In this document: positions 24,761 to 34,904 of the stretch, one piece after another
Position numbering within the stretch: position 1 is the first letter of the stretch
How the letters are laid out: the number at the start of each line of letters is the position of its first letter
Assembly (NCBI GenBank): GCA_026874595.1
Contig: CM049316.1
Span: 9,910,839 to 9,974,838 of the forward strand
Length of the DNA stretch: 64,000 bases
Source: Sipunculus nudus
Taxonomy: Eukaryota; Annelida; Sipuncula; Golfingiida; Sipunculidae
Direction: 5' to 3'
Position numbers and translations under genes: made by a program
Notes under the pieces: generated by a model
Database searches by the model: none
What the model saw: only the letters and a program-made list of their open reading frames with translations
Told to the model about the DNA's origin: nothing

Positions 24761-24997
24761 GTACGTGGATATAGTGTGGGCTCTGGTACAGCACCGCTGC
24801 GTGTAATCAATTTATTCCTGCTTTACCAGCAAAGTTAATTACCAACATACGGTATTATTTGCTAAGTGCTTGCCCGCCTATCATCCAGTACTAATAGCTG
24901 CCGGAGATATCAGCTCCCAACAGGAGTTGTCATGCTTAATGCATATTACAGGAAAACACTTGATCTATCACAGTCCAGCTGACAGCCCCAGAGGCAA

Positions 24998-25005
24998 TGA
25001 CGTCA
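24998..25005. promoter_or_regulatory. Full CRE palindrome TGACGTCA
   Basis: A perfect CREB/ATF-type site followed at about 25013 by ACTTCCGG, an ETS-type core. It lies about 1.8 kb upstream of the receptor gene. Any functional link is speculation. Confidence 0.3.
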
Positions 25006-25291
25006 CCTATTGTACTTCCGGTTAGAGCTGTCTGGTTACATACAGTAGTTCTCTGCTCGTTTTTAATTCCATCCCTAAATTATACTTGAGGGTGATGTAC
25101 AGAAATTTTCGAAGGAGGGGGTTGAATATGATCCATGATTTTTCCAGTCCCTCCATTTTTTTACATGTTCATATATATATGTGCGCAAAAATGATTAACG
25201 GTGACCACTTTCTTTAGTGATCGCCTTGGATCCACGCCCCTGTTTTAATTACGTAATTACGCCAGGTGGCGGGAGGTATTAAACTTTATCC

Positions 25292-25419
25292 TGTTACGAA
25301 GACAAATTCTCAGGGGAAAACACTGGGCCGATCCGGGATTCGAACCAATATCAGTGCCGCACAAGCAAGCTTCACTAGTAGCGAGACAGTTCGGTCCGCT
25401 TTTATGTCACCCCGTAACA
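25292..25419 (-). repeat. 3' LTR of the TRIM-like element, A box deleted
   Basis: This is the same repeat as 25538-25688 with an internal gap. The B box survives as GGTTCGAATCCC (25346-25335), but the A-box region is missing. The difference implies a deletion after insertion or during copying. Confidence 0.6.
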
Positions 25420-25537
25420 CACCCCCTGTTAAGAGCGTTCTCTTATCAGAACAAGATTAATTATCCTAGGAGTCACACTTTGGTGAGCTTATTCCCTGGG
25501 CCATAAAGTTTACCGTCACGTTTGACGAGCCCCCATT

Positions 25538-25688
25538 TGTTACGAAGACAAATTGCTCAGGGGAAAATACTGGGCCGGGAGTCGAACCCATGTCGGTTGC
25601 GCACAAGTCCGGCGTATCAACCGCTTTGCTAGCAAAGCTAGCTTCACTAGCGAGACAGTTCGGTCCGCTTTTATGTCACCCGGTAACA
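25538..25688 (-). repeat. 5' LTR of the TRIM-like element with Pol III-type A and B boxes
   Basis: On the minus strand TAGCAAAGCGG (25631-25621) fits an A box and GGTTCGACTCC (25588-25578) fits a B box, spaced as in a tRNA gene; a ATGGGTTCGACTCCCGG T-arm-like hairpin surrounds the B box. No full cloverleaf is evident, so this is a tRNA-derived or tRNA-like block inside the LTR. It is 23 bases longer than its partner. Confidence 0.55.
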
Positions 25689-25692
25689 ATCC

Positions 25693-26113
25693 TCGGTTTG
25701 TCTTTCAGCAAATCTACGCTCAGTTCTGAACAGATTTTGTTGCAATTTTACCGATAGTTAATAAAAAAATCATGTTTTTTTTTCATTCCAAACTTACTTT
25801 CCATTGTTTTATACGGCTGTTTTTTTTCGGTGTAGAGGCCCATACCCATTGTTTGAGAGTTATAATCAGTGAGTGGAGCTGGTGACACACATTTTCCACC
25901 GCGCATTATATGTAGCTCACACTGCTGTTAAAACCCTCTGATTTTATGTACACGGGGAAAATATACAGAAGCCATAAAATTTTGTTTAGGTTTGCAGTTC
26001 ATTTGTCATTTGGTTTACACAATTGTATTTCATTTGGACTGTAGTGTACACATATCATTCGTGAGCTAATAAAATATAAGTTCTCTCCGTTTATATTGTA
26101 CATATTTATGAAC
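25693..26113. other. Intergenic stretch, nothing recognised
   Basis: AT-rich spacer between the TRIM-like element and the next repeat. No gene or motif seen. Confidence 0.5.
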
Positions 26114-26390
26114 TGTAGGTAATTCCAGTTAAGAAAAGTTCTTATAACGCCTCTGTGAGCTGTAAGTAAACACGCCAATGTTGAAAAACAGAAAAACCAC
26201 GTGGTTTAAGGTGGTTGGTTACATATGTGCAGAAGTTTAAAGGTCACTAGTCGTCATTTGAAAGAGGTTCGTCGGACTTGCCGCCAGATGTCATTGGTTT
26301 AGATCGTGTATTTGGCGTTTTCTGGCCTACTTTTACGAAATATTCAAGGGAATAGATGTCAGATATCAGAATAGGCCCCTTTCAAGGACG
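26114..26390. repeat. Dispersed repeat family, copy B, uninterrupted
   Basis: Matches 12402-12467 joined to 13222-13535. In this copy GAGCTGTAAGTAAACACGCC runs on directly to AATGTTGAAAAACAG, so it represents the unfilled state of the site occupied at 12.5-13.2 kb. Confidence 0.6.
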
Positions 26391-26726
26391 AAGCCATGCA
26401 GAAGGTCAAATATTGTTATCTACCTAGATTGGTTGTCCTGAAAACTAGATTTTCCCAACCTTATCTCAAGTCGCCAGCATTATATGGTGGTCTAGTTATG
26501 AATGTTTTCTTTCCAGAGCAGCAATTTTTCTTTTGCATATTCAAATGTAAATTCAAATCTCTCGATCGTTAGGACGTCTTTGACTCTGTTTTTTTATCAT
26601 GTGCATTTAGAAAAATCTTTAATATGTATAATACTGGTATGTAAAATAATTAGGCTGGTAGGCCTCCCCTGTGGATTAGTATTATTTGTTATATAAGTAC
26701 GTAAAAATCACGACCATTTATTGTGA

Positions 26727-26741
26727 TGCATTGTTTTTTAG
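26727..26741 (+). promoter_or_regulatory. Candidate 3' splice site upstream of the receptor ORF
   Basis: GCATTGTTTTTTAG ending at 26741 has a pyrimidine tract and AG, 28 bases before the ATG at 26770. A spliced 5' untranslated region joined to an intronless coding exon is common for such receptor genes. The upstream exon is not identified. Confidence 0.4.
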
Positions 26742-26769
26742 GTGAGACCCGAGGAATCAGCTGTTTAAA

Positions 26770-27996
26770 ATGGTGGTCATCGATTTGGAAATGTGCCTGT
26801 CCGGTTTCCAGCCTCTGAATGCATCACATTCAGTCAACAACATCAATTACTCCACAGGTGGCGCCACCCATCACTCTTTGTCTAACCGGTCACTGACGTT
26901 AAACTTATCAACATCGCAGGATGCAATGCCATTCAGACACCAGCACGTGGCCACCAATCCTGTACTGGAAGATATGAAAGTGTATCTTAAAATCCTTGTG
27001 AATCCAACATTATGCGTTATTGGAATTATCGGAAATATTTTGAACATTGTTGTTATGACAAGGAGGAGACTTCAGGCTGGCATGGACAGCATGGAACGCG
27101 CTGCTCATCTAAACCTGGTGGCTTTAGCAGTCTCTGATCTCTTATACTGCTTGTTTGCTTTACCACAGTCCTTTCAAGAGGGAGACCAGGCTGTGTATGA
27201 GAGTAAAAGTTTCTGGGTTTATTACAGCATGTACGGTTCGTGTTTTCTAAACATCCTCAGTAAAACAAGCACGTGGCTTACGGTCATAATGGCGGTTGGA
27301 AGATACGCCGCCATTTGCCATCCACTCAGGGCGCGAGAATACGTCCATGTGACCTGCACGCGCAGCGCAGTAGTTGCTGCGTTCGTTGTATGGACGTTGC
27401 TGCACCTACCACAGTTTTGGAGTTACGAGCTGCACACAGTTTGGTGTCGCGACGGGTCATCATTGTACATGACGGAACTCGGTACATTTGAGGTAAACCG
27501 GCAGTTACACTTGGCATTTTCCTACATATGGACCATATTTGGGTTCTTTATCCCCGTACCTTTGCTTACTTATTGCAATGTGTGTCTCATAATGGCATTA
27601 AGAGAAAGCACAAAAATGCGCCGAATATATCGCGTACATGACTTCAGGAAATCCCGCCCAGGGACCCGTATAACTCCAACATTAATCATAATAATCATAA
27701 TGTATTTACTGTTAGTGACACCATCAGAAGTCATATCAATACTACAGGAAAATCTGTCGCGGAGTGATACAGAGGGCATGCTGGCGGCGCTGGAGGTAGC
27801 TAACCTGATGCAGACCATTAACTTTGCATCTAATTTCGTTCTCTACTGCGCGGTCAATGTTCATTTCAGGAAAACGCTCAAAGACTTATTTTATGTCATT
27901 GTCTGCAAAAAGCGGAAGCATCCCATTCGCGCGTCCAGCTGGATGCAACAGAGCTCAAAATCGTTTATATCCGTGTTCTCCGAAACTCAGATATAA
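26770..27996 (+). CDS. Rhodopsin-family peptide GPCR, FMRFamide-receptor-like
   Basis: An intronless frame of 408 codons predicts a seven-transmembrane receptor of the plasma membrane. The 70-residue N-terminus has four glycosylation sequons (N17, N26, N39, N45). TM1 carries GNILN with N89 as the conserved Asn. TM2 has LAVSD with D123. The TM3 end reads GRYAAICHPL (177-186), with Gly in place of the usual Asp/Glu of DRY. TM4 has W208, followed by LPQFW. TM5 has PVPLLTY and TM6 LLLVTPSE instead of CWxP. TM7 has NFVLY in place of NPxxY, then a basic tail. The CHPLRAR and NFxLYC patterns point to invertebrate FMRFamide/neuropeptide receptors. The ligand is unknown, and coupling is presumably to G proteins. 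No cysteine sits at the usual TM3 position; C158 is nearest and C226 lies in loop 2. The first ATG is used; M8 is the next in frame. No AATAAA follows closely; ATTAAA occurs near 28474. Confidence 0.9.
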   Translation: MVVIDLEMCLSGFQPLNASHSVNNINYSTGGATHHSLSNRSLTLNLSTSQDAMPFRHQHVATNPVLEDMKVYLKILVNPTLCVIGIIGNILNIVVMTRRRLQAGMDSMERAAHLNLVALAVSDLLYCLFALPQSFQEGDQAVYESKSFWVYYSMYGSCFLNILSKTSTWLTVIMAVGRYAAICHPLRAREYVHVTCTRSAVVAAFVVWTLLHLPQFWSYELHTVWCRDGSSLYMTELGTFEVNRQLHLAFSYIWTIFGFFIPVPLLTYCNVCLIMALRESTKMRRIYRVHDFRKSRPGTRITPTLIIIIIMYLLLVTPSEVISILQENLSRSDTEGMLAALEVANLMQTINFASNFVLYCAVNVHFRKTLKDLFYVIVCKKRKHPIRASSWMQQSSKSFISVFSETQI

Positions 27997-28354
27997 TGCA
28001 GTATACACATGTACCCCCGTTCATCCGGTCAAAGATAATCTTAGCTCTAAGTATGAAGCGTTGACAGTTTATTTTATGGACCGTCCTTCATGCATGCATC
28101 TGTGTAAAAAACGGTAGCACCTATATGCACGAAGGCTGTGTTATGCTCTCGGCATTTGCGGGGTTAACACATGAATACAGGGGGCGGCATCCCACGAAAC
28201 TCTGGTTTACTCTCCTTGTATAATGAATATGGTACATGTAACTTGATAATATTTTTGTGAAAGAAATAATCAAGCCTTTGAAAGAGCCTTAATATTTTAC
28301 CATGAAACACAGCAGATTTATTTCAAGCGGTCATGCAGGTAGTAACGGGCGTAA

Positions 28355-28368
28355 CCACCAGGGGGCGC
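28355..28368 (+). promoter_or_regulatory. CTCF-type motif
   Basis: CCACCAGGGGGCGC fits the conserved bilaterian CTCF core at every position. It lies 359 bases after the receptor stop codon and could act as an insulator or loop anchor. Binding is inferred from sequence only. Confidence 0.4.
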
Positions 28369-30050
28369 ACTTATGGCGATCCCTCTCGATTCACAATTGA
28401 GGACTTTTATTCCCGTCCATTTAGAAAATTGCAAGCTAAACTTATCATGACCCCTACCATGACTGCATCACAATTAAAGTTTTCCTATTCTTATACCATC
28501 CCACCTGCTACGCCGATATTCATAGATTTCAGACTTTCCTATTAACACAGAGCTGGTCTGGGGGCATTGATTTTAAAGCTACAACAAAAGAAAAACATGA
28601 CATCGTACTAAATGACATTTTATAAAATCACAAAGATCTGCGTCCAATACACCAGTACTTGCCTTTTATATATATTGTTATCTGATCACAAACGGTATCA
28701 TTGAAGGCAAATCCATCCAGTTCACTGACCTGACATTAATCGGGTTTTACCAGTCAATAATTTTTATGAATACAGCTGCACACGCTCGAGTTTTCCGCTA
28801 GACTGGATTCCCCACAGAAGAGTTCCGTTGTTTTCTTATTCATGCGGCAAGCAAAAAAGAATGTATAAACTTCGATGTATAATTGAATGAAGAGAATTAA
28901 TGCTGCACCGCTGGCCACATGTCAGTAAAGGCCGCTTTAGAATGGTTTTGCTTGCTAAAGCAGTGTTCGTTTTCATATTTTACAGATGGACGCCTGGGAA
29001 AGGGACACTTTGAAGCGGCGTATTTTAATCACTGTGATTGCATTTAAGACATAGTTTTCAGTCGAAAAGAAAAAAAGACCGTTTATGTTATTAATTTCGT
29101 TGGTATATTTTCATTGTTTCGCACGTATTGCAGCACCTGGTCCACACAGCAGCTCTACAATGTTTAACTGGTATGACACTCGGTGGAGCGAATACATCCG
29201 CCAAGAATAACAAAAAAAAAAAAAAAAAATTACTGTACACATACGCTAAAGCACACGCACACATACACACACAAAATGAGGGTTTTCTTTTTTAATGAAA
29301 ACAACACTTGTCAAAGCACTGACGTGTCAGTTGTACAAATTGATGATCACTGGTCTATGTGTACAATGGTTTGTCTTGTAATAAAACCACAAAAGTTTTA
29401 TCAGTGTGTCTGTTTATTTTATGATCTTATATCCATCTCTGTCCGATGGTGATTCCCTTAAAAAATACAACTGGTGACAACGAACGAGCATAACCAAGCT
29501 TGACGTGGGTCTAACAATAACGGTTTGGGTCACTGCAGAAATTTAAACTAAAGCTGCTTGCCATGCACGGACCTGTAGGGACGCGGGACGGCGAGTGTCC
29601 GGAAAGTGGACGCGGATGCACACTGATTCACTTGCCCTTTTCTGATGTAGTCCATATCAGGAAAGTCCTGATATGAACTAACGATGGTATCTTTTTTTTG
29701 CAGCTCCAACTGAGTTGGGAAAGATATGGGTTAATGGTTCTCTACCGCCGTACAAGGCCCAACAACCGAATAGTGAACCCTAATTCATTTCTGTATGGTG
29801 ACTGTATTCGTGGTTAATAGTTTGATTTCAGGTTAGAGTGGATATATGAGTTTATATAGCAGCGTTCGCTTGTGTTTTGTACAGTGTATGTTTGATAATT
29901 ATCTCCATGACATGATGTGTTTGGTATGCAGATTAACACAACATAAGTACCCTTCATATTCTACGCAGTGGTATAAGTTACATTCGTTCCAGTGCTCCTT
30001 GCATTTAACCACTGCTTCCTGCACTGTTTCTCGGTGTCGCCAATGGAAAA
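28369..30050. other. Intergenic stretch, no gene seen
   Basis: AT-rich sequence with an A run at about 29211-29229 followed by CA-rich sequence. No coding motif recognised. A TCAGGAAAGTCCTGA palindrome lies near 29656. Confidence 0.45.
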
Positions 30051-30330
30051 GTTGGCACAGGAGTGGAAGGACCACTAATAGCGGGGTATCGCGGTTCTCA
30101 TTAATTCTCGAACCCCCAATATTAGAATTGCATTGGTTGGATCATTTTTCGCCATGAGCTAACATTTTTATGCCTGTTAAAACGCATTCAGATTCATAAG
30201 AAATGAGAAAAGTTGGCACAGGAGTAGAAAGACCACTAATAGCTGGGTATCGCGGGTCACATTAAGTCTCAAACCGCCAATACTAGGATTGCATTGGTTG
30301 GATCATTTTTGGCCATGTTCTAACTTCCCT
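30051..30330. repeat. Two direct copies of a 120-bp unit
   Basis: GTTGGCACAGGAGTGGAAGG at 30051 and GTTGGCACAGGAGTAGAAAG at 30212 start copies sharing ACCACTAATAGC, GGGTATCGCGG and GCATTGGTTGGATCATTTTT. A 45-base spacer separates them and has a related sequence near 31335. Confidence 0.8.
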
Positions 30331-30369
30331 TTTGGCGATGCACAACATGACACAGTGCAATAAAAAGCA

Positions 30370-30516
30370 GTGAGATGTTTTAATGGCCATGCTGGTCCAT
30401 CTCATGGAGATATAGAAAAAGAATACACAGAAAAGGTCGGATCACCCCGTATGGGAATCGAACTCATGACGCTTCGATTGCCTGTCGTCTGTTCTACCAC
30501 TGAGCTAACAGGGATC
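30370..30516 (-). mobile_element. tRNA-derived SINE-like repeat
   Basis: Read on the minus strand from 30513, TTAGCTCAGTGG (30508-30497) is a strong A box and GAGTTCGATTCC (30464-30453) a strong B box, followed by a body running through TGATCCGACC to GACCAGCATGGCC. A 5-bp T-arm with a 7-base loop is partly conserved, but the anticodon arm does not pair, so this is a tRNA-related head, not a tRNA gene. A second copy follows at 30671. Confidence 0.6.
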
Positions 30517-30670
30517 CTCAACTTCCTCTGTGTATTAACACATTTCATAGGAACCAGCGAAGTGACGTCACTACTGTGACTGGTATTATACATACTACAT
30601 GTGTCGACACAGCGACTTTGCATGCAGCAGTGCCTTTTTATGGTGTGCATCAAATGTTATATAAAGAGAT

Positions 30671-30835
30671 GACTGAATGGCCATGCTGGTCCATCTCATG
30701 GAGATATAGAACAAGAATACACAGAAAAAGTCGGATCACCCCGTATGGGAATCGAACAGATGACCGGCAATCGGAGGGTCATGGGTTTGATTCCCATACG
30801 GGGTGATCCGACTTTTCTGAGTACTCTTGTTCTAC
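30671..30835. mobile_element. Head-to-head pair of the same SINE-like repeat forming a long hairpin
   Basis: 30709-30757 and 30785-30832 are inverted copies of each other (about 48 bases with a handful of mismatches), separated by a 27-base loop. The left arm is the minus-oriented repeat seen at 30370-30516; the right arm is the same repeat in plus orientation, joined at its tRNA-like head. The A box is lost from both arms. Confidence 0.7.
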
Positions 30836-30849
30836 AGAAAGTAGTGGTT

Positions 30850-33800
30850 AATTGTGAATGTATCAAGATCACTGCGTTTAGAATGCACCAGTATCGTTCC
30901 TGTTCACAGTTTTCGGAGTTTCCTGAACCACTTTAAAATTTCTTGCAGCAGATGAACCACATTTTTAGTTTACGCTTATTACAATGCCTTTTTGATTTGC
31001 AGTTACTCAAAAAAAGTTGTGTTTAGTATAAAAATGACGTCCTTTCTCCGGTAACATTCACCTCCTAAAAGTTTCGCTTCGTCTGGGTTACCTCCTGCAT
31101 CCTTATTATCGTTATATAACTTCTGAAGTTGAGCTGTTTTTATTATGACGAGCTTACATTGGTCACTGGTAGGGTGTACCTTTCTTTATGAGCAAATATC
31201 ATTTAAACACGCAAAAATGGAAAACCACAGCATGTTCATTAGACATACATTTAATCTGGGTTTATATTTTATGGAAATAAATTGGTTACACATGAAACAC
31301 AAAATATCGAATGTAACATTGTTTTATTTCTGATAAAACGCACCCAGATTCATAAGATGAGATAAATTACCACGAGCCTCTGAACCAAGTTAATTGAAAT
31401 TTTGCCAGTTTTGTTGAATGTCGGATAAAACACCTTCGTCACTGATTTTGATTTTCAAGAGACATCCGTGCAATTCAAACGTGATAATAACGGTGAGGTA
31501 AACTAAATCGTGTACGACATTTAATCAATGTGTACTCTGACCATTATATATATGTAGGTATGAAATAAATTGTAACGAAAATCAACCATCACGTACACCA
31601 ATTATAAACTGTGTAAATATAAAGATGGTGGGATTTTTTTGCAGGTATATGGTCATTGCTAATATGAAATATTAAAGTCGTTACCCATGATTTAATTGAC
31701 CAGATCAGTGCGCCACGACATTCTTGAGAAATCAAAATTTTCGGTCGAGCCAAACGTCAGATACTAATATGGTATATAAACGTATGAAAACGTGATATGT
31801 TAATTTAATGCAAATAGAGACTATGAAGTAAAGTGCGAAATCCTGATAAGTAAACGAAGACTTACCTTCTGTAGAACGTCATCATGGAGAGTACAGTGAA
31901 GGATTCTAAAAGCATAAGTTGATGTCGTTCTTGGTTCTAGATCAACTAAATAAGATTTATTCAGTCAACTTTTAAATAAATAGGTTAGGTTATATATATT
32001 GTATTCAGTGGGTAAAATCACCCAATTTGTAAATTGCTTGAAATTTCAGTTAATCTACAAATTACATGGTTCATTCAGGTAGTTTATAATATTTATAACA
32101 AAGGTTATTTGACACATTGACTGACATGTAAAAATAATGAAAAATATTGTAATAGAATAACAACGATTAAAATGACATTTCATTTATTTCATATATCTTC
32201 CTCGTATATTTTACATCATATTTATTGCTCAGTTGAATGTCATATCATCAAAAGGGGCGAAATTTCATTTTACAGCTGGTGAAGGTATTTTGAGGGAAGC
32301 GCCAGTGTCCATGGCGTGTATATCGGCCAAGGGTTGGATGTGGGAGGGTGATATCCCTCTGTAAGATACCCCTCCCCCAATCCGGGAAAGGTATTACTAT
32401 TCACATTCAAATTTTCAGCACTTTTGATATAAAAAATTGGAATTCCCCTCCAACTACATATAAAAGCGTTGGCCCTATATAGTCTTAGGGCAGCAAGCAC
32501 TCCTTGTGAAACCCCACTTGTTATTTCAAAACTTCAAATCCTGGTTTGACTTCTCAAAATCTGCATAAATTATTCAATTTGTGCTTTAATACCCGGCTTC
32601 CACAATGTCATGGAAACGGGCGAAACGTCATATTATCAGTAAATTTTGCATGATAGAAGTAACGGCACCATGGTAATTTTTAAATAAACTTTGCACAGTT
32701 TTAAGGAAATATTTAATTTATGCTCCACAATATGTTATTATAAATTAGCGGCTATTAGGTGAAGAGGATGTCAAACTCATGTTCTGGTGAAGTCTTGCTA
32801 AAAGAGAATGAATATTTTATCCATTTCAAGTTTAGGAATGTTTGTTGTATATGTCTTTGCTCCATTTATTTTTATTTCTATAATTCTCAGAACAACCGAT
32901 AAACATACTAATAATAATTAATCGTATTAATTTATGTCAAAGCTAAGAATTATAATATGTCCTCTTGCTTCGATTGATATATTATATGTGTATAATAATC
33001 ATGTATGGGTGTGCATTTAATCATTTAAAAAATATTGCATTAACATCTGTCAGAATGTTATTTTTTTAAATAAAGAGCCAAATATTGGTAAAAATATGAA
33101 CTATATTATACAAAAGATATACTTTTTGAGATGTTACTTTAGTGAAATAGAATAAAAAGGCACATACTTAAAAAAATAATATGCGGATAAAAAAATTTTC
33201 GTTGGTAATTTTCCTTTTTAAAATGACTTTTTCTGACCCCATTACAGATCCTTATTTTATCGCCTTATATTGAATATGCTATATCGAGCATGTTTCCTGT
33301 ACTCCTTAGTTTTACTGTTAATTGTGTAAAAAATTGCAGCTTTCTGTTATTCACGAGTTATATTTATAAAAAATATAAGAATTTATATAGACATACGTTA
33401 TATCTTATTAAATTTAATATTGTGTACCCGAAATACTTTACTCTTTCAAGAAAAGGCAAAATAATCAGTAGATTTATTTAATATATAATTAATTCAACTA
33501 ATTTGCAGATATGGAAATTTACGCAAACTATTTCATTAAATATGTACAGTACAATATTTCGGTAGCAGAAATCTATTCTACAGGAAAAATTACCCTTGGA
33601 TTAAGTGAGACAAGTTTCCTTTTCAGGATTATTAATTTGTTCTTAAGTCAGCCCTGTCTATAATGGCCGTTTTTCAGTGGTATAGCCTATCGCCGGGCTT
33701 TCAATATATCCGCCACTTATCCTAGATGGCGGAAGAAAAACTGTAAGCATCGATTTTAATATTCATTATGCTCCAAAGTATGTTTGCAAAAATCTATGAA

Positions 33801-34488
33801 ATTTTGACAGAATTACATAACCGTATATAATATTTGTCTAGCGGGACTTGTCAGGAATGTTTTTGATTGTAAATGTCGGAGAGTAAACACGTAATGGGCC
33901 CTTTTTATCGGGGGGGGGGGGGGGGGGGGGGCTTTTTATCGTAGAGGTGTTAATAGCAAATAGATGAAATGGTAACAACACAGGTATGTTTCTGTTATAG
34001 AGAAATTACAAATACAAAAAAAAAACACAATTCGTGAAAAAAAATGGTAACAATATTGAGAATTTTTCTTTTATTGATAAAAGAGACATGGAAGCTTAGA
34101 GATGTTACAGACCACAACAAGAACAACGGAGAGATGTAACTGTTTTTACTAACGTAACTAATGCCTTACTGTAAGTAATTATCATCACCATCAGTGCACC
34201 AGCACCACCACATCCATCATTTAGGGGGAAGCCCCCCTTTTAACTTAAAAGCTGGGAAAATAGAACAATAATACAACGCCGGGTTGTGTGTCTTGTAGCC
34301 TACTGTTTAAAATTACCCGTTAGTTATCGCAGCCTAAATTTAAAAAAAATCCAAATCATCCATTTCTTATATATGAGCCCCACACTCTATCCTAAAAACA
34401 TTTATACACCCCTGAAAAATGCCATAATCATAATCAAAATTAGTGACCAGGAAGAAACAGTATAATAGGGAAGTGTCATAATCATATT

Positions 34489-34490
<2 letters not shown>
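30850..34490. other. Intergenic stretch with a 22-base G run
   Basis: Very AT-rich and without recognisable coding sequence. G22 at 33910-33931 is bracketed by direct copies of CTTTTTATCG (33901-33910 and 33932-33941). Confidence 0.5.

Positions 34491-34532
<42 letters not shown>
34491..34532. repeat. (TC)n microsatellite
   Basis: About 21 uninterrupted TC units. Confidence 0.95.
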
Positions 34533-34535
<3 letters not shown>

Positions 34536-34854
34536 CATACACGTCTGGTGCGAATGCGGCCCATTAATAAAGCCTTCTCCCTGGTAGTTATTCATTGCAA
34601 ATAATTTCAAAACCATCTCGTGGACAGTTTAACAGTAATAAAAATGTTAGCTGAGATTAATCTTAAATTCCTATAGCATATGCATAATATTAATATTGTG
34701 TGCAGTCGTTTGTGTAGCACAAACATGTCAGTTTGAACATTTTTCACACAATCATCTGATGACGGTTCAACCGATAAACTTTTAGTGGTCGAGATCCCTA
34801 AATCATGCTATGCCGGCAGGGCTGCTACATTCAATGAATCATGTTTAATATGGA

Positions 34855-34858
<4 letters not shown>

Positions 34859-34900
<42 letters not shown>
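34859..34900. repeat. (TA)n microsatellite
   Basis: About 21 uninterrupted AT units. The 14-mer GCAGGGCTGCTACA at 34816-34829 also stands just before the CTA array (23641-23654). Confidence 0.95.

Positions 34901-34904
<4 letters not shown>

Larger units (their letters stand above)
25292..25688 (-). mobile_element. TRIM-like miniature LTR retroelement with tRNA-like LTRs
   Basis: Two direct repeats, 25292-25419 and 25538-25688, both start TGTTACGAAGACAAATT and end CGGTAACA or CCGTAACA on the plus strand, so each is TG...CA bounded. ATCC flanks the pair (25288-25291 and 25689-25692), a 4-bp target duplication. Read on the minus strand, the repeat ending at 25538 is followed two bases later by TGGGGGCTCGTC (25535-25524). 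This matches the first 12 bases of the primer site complementary to tRNA-Pro. Just before the other repeat comes CAGGGGGTG, a purine-rich tract. The internal region is only about 118 bp and non-coding. All marks of a minimal LTR element are therefore present; mobilisation would depend on proteins supplied by another element. Confidence 0.75.

Noticed and set aside
30438-30516. tRNA gene on the minus strand
   Set aside because: A and B boxes are good, but the anticodon arm does not pair and the acceptor ends do not match well; the sequence is repeated and continues into a SINE-like body.
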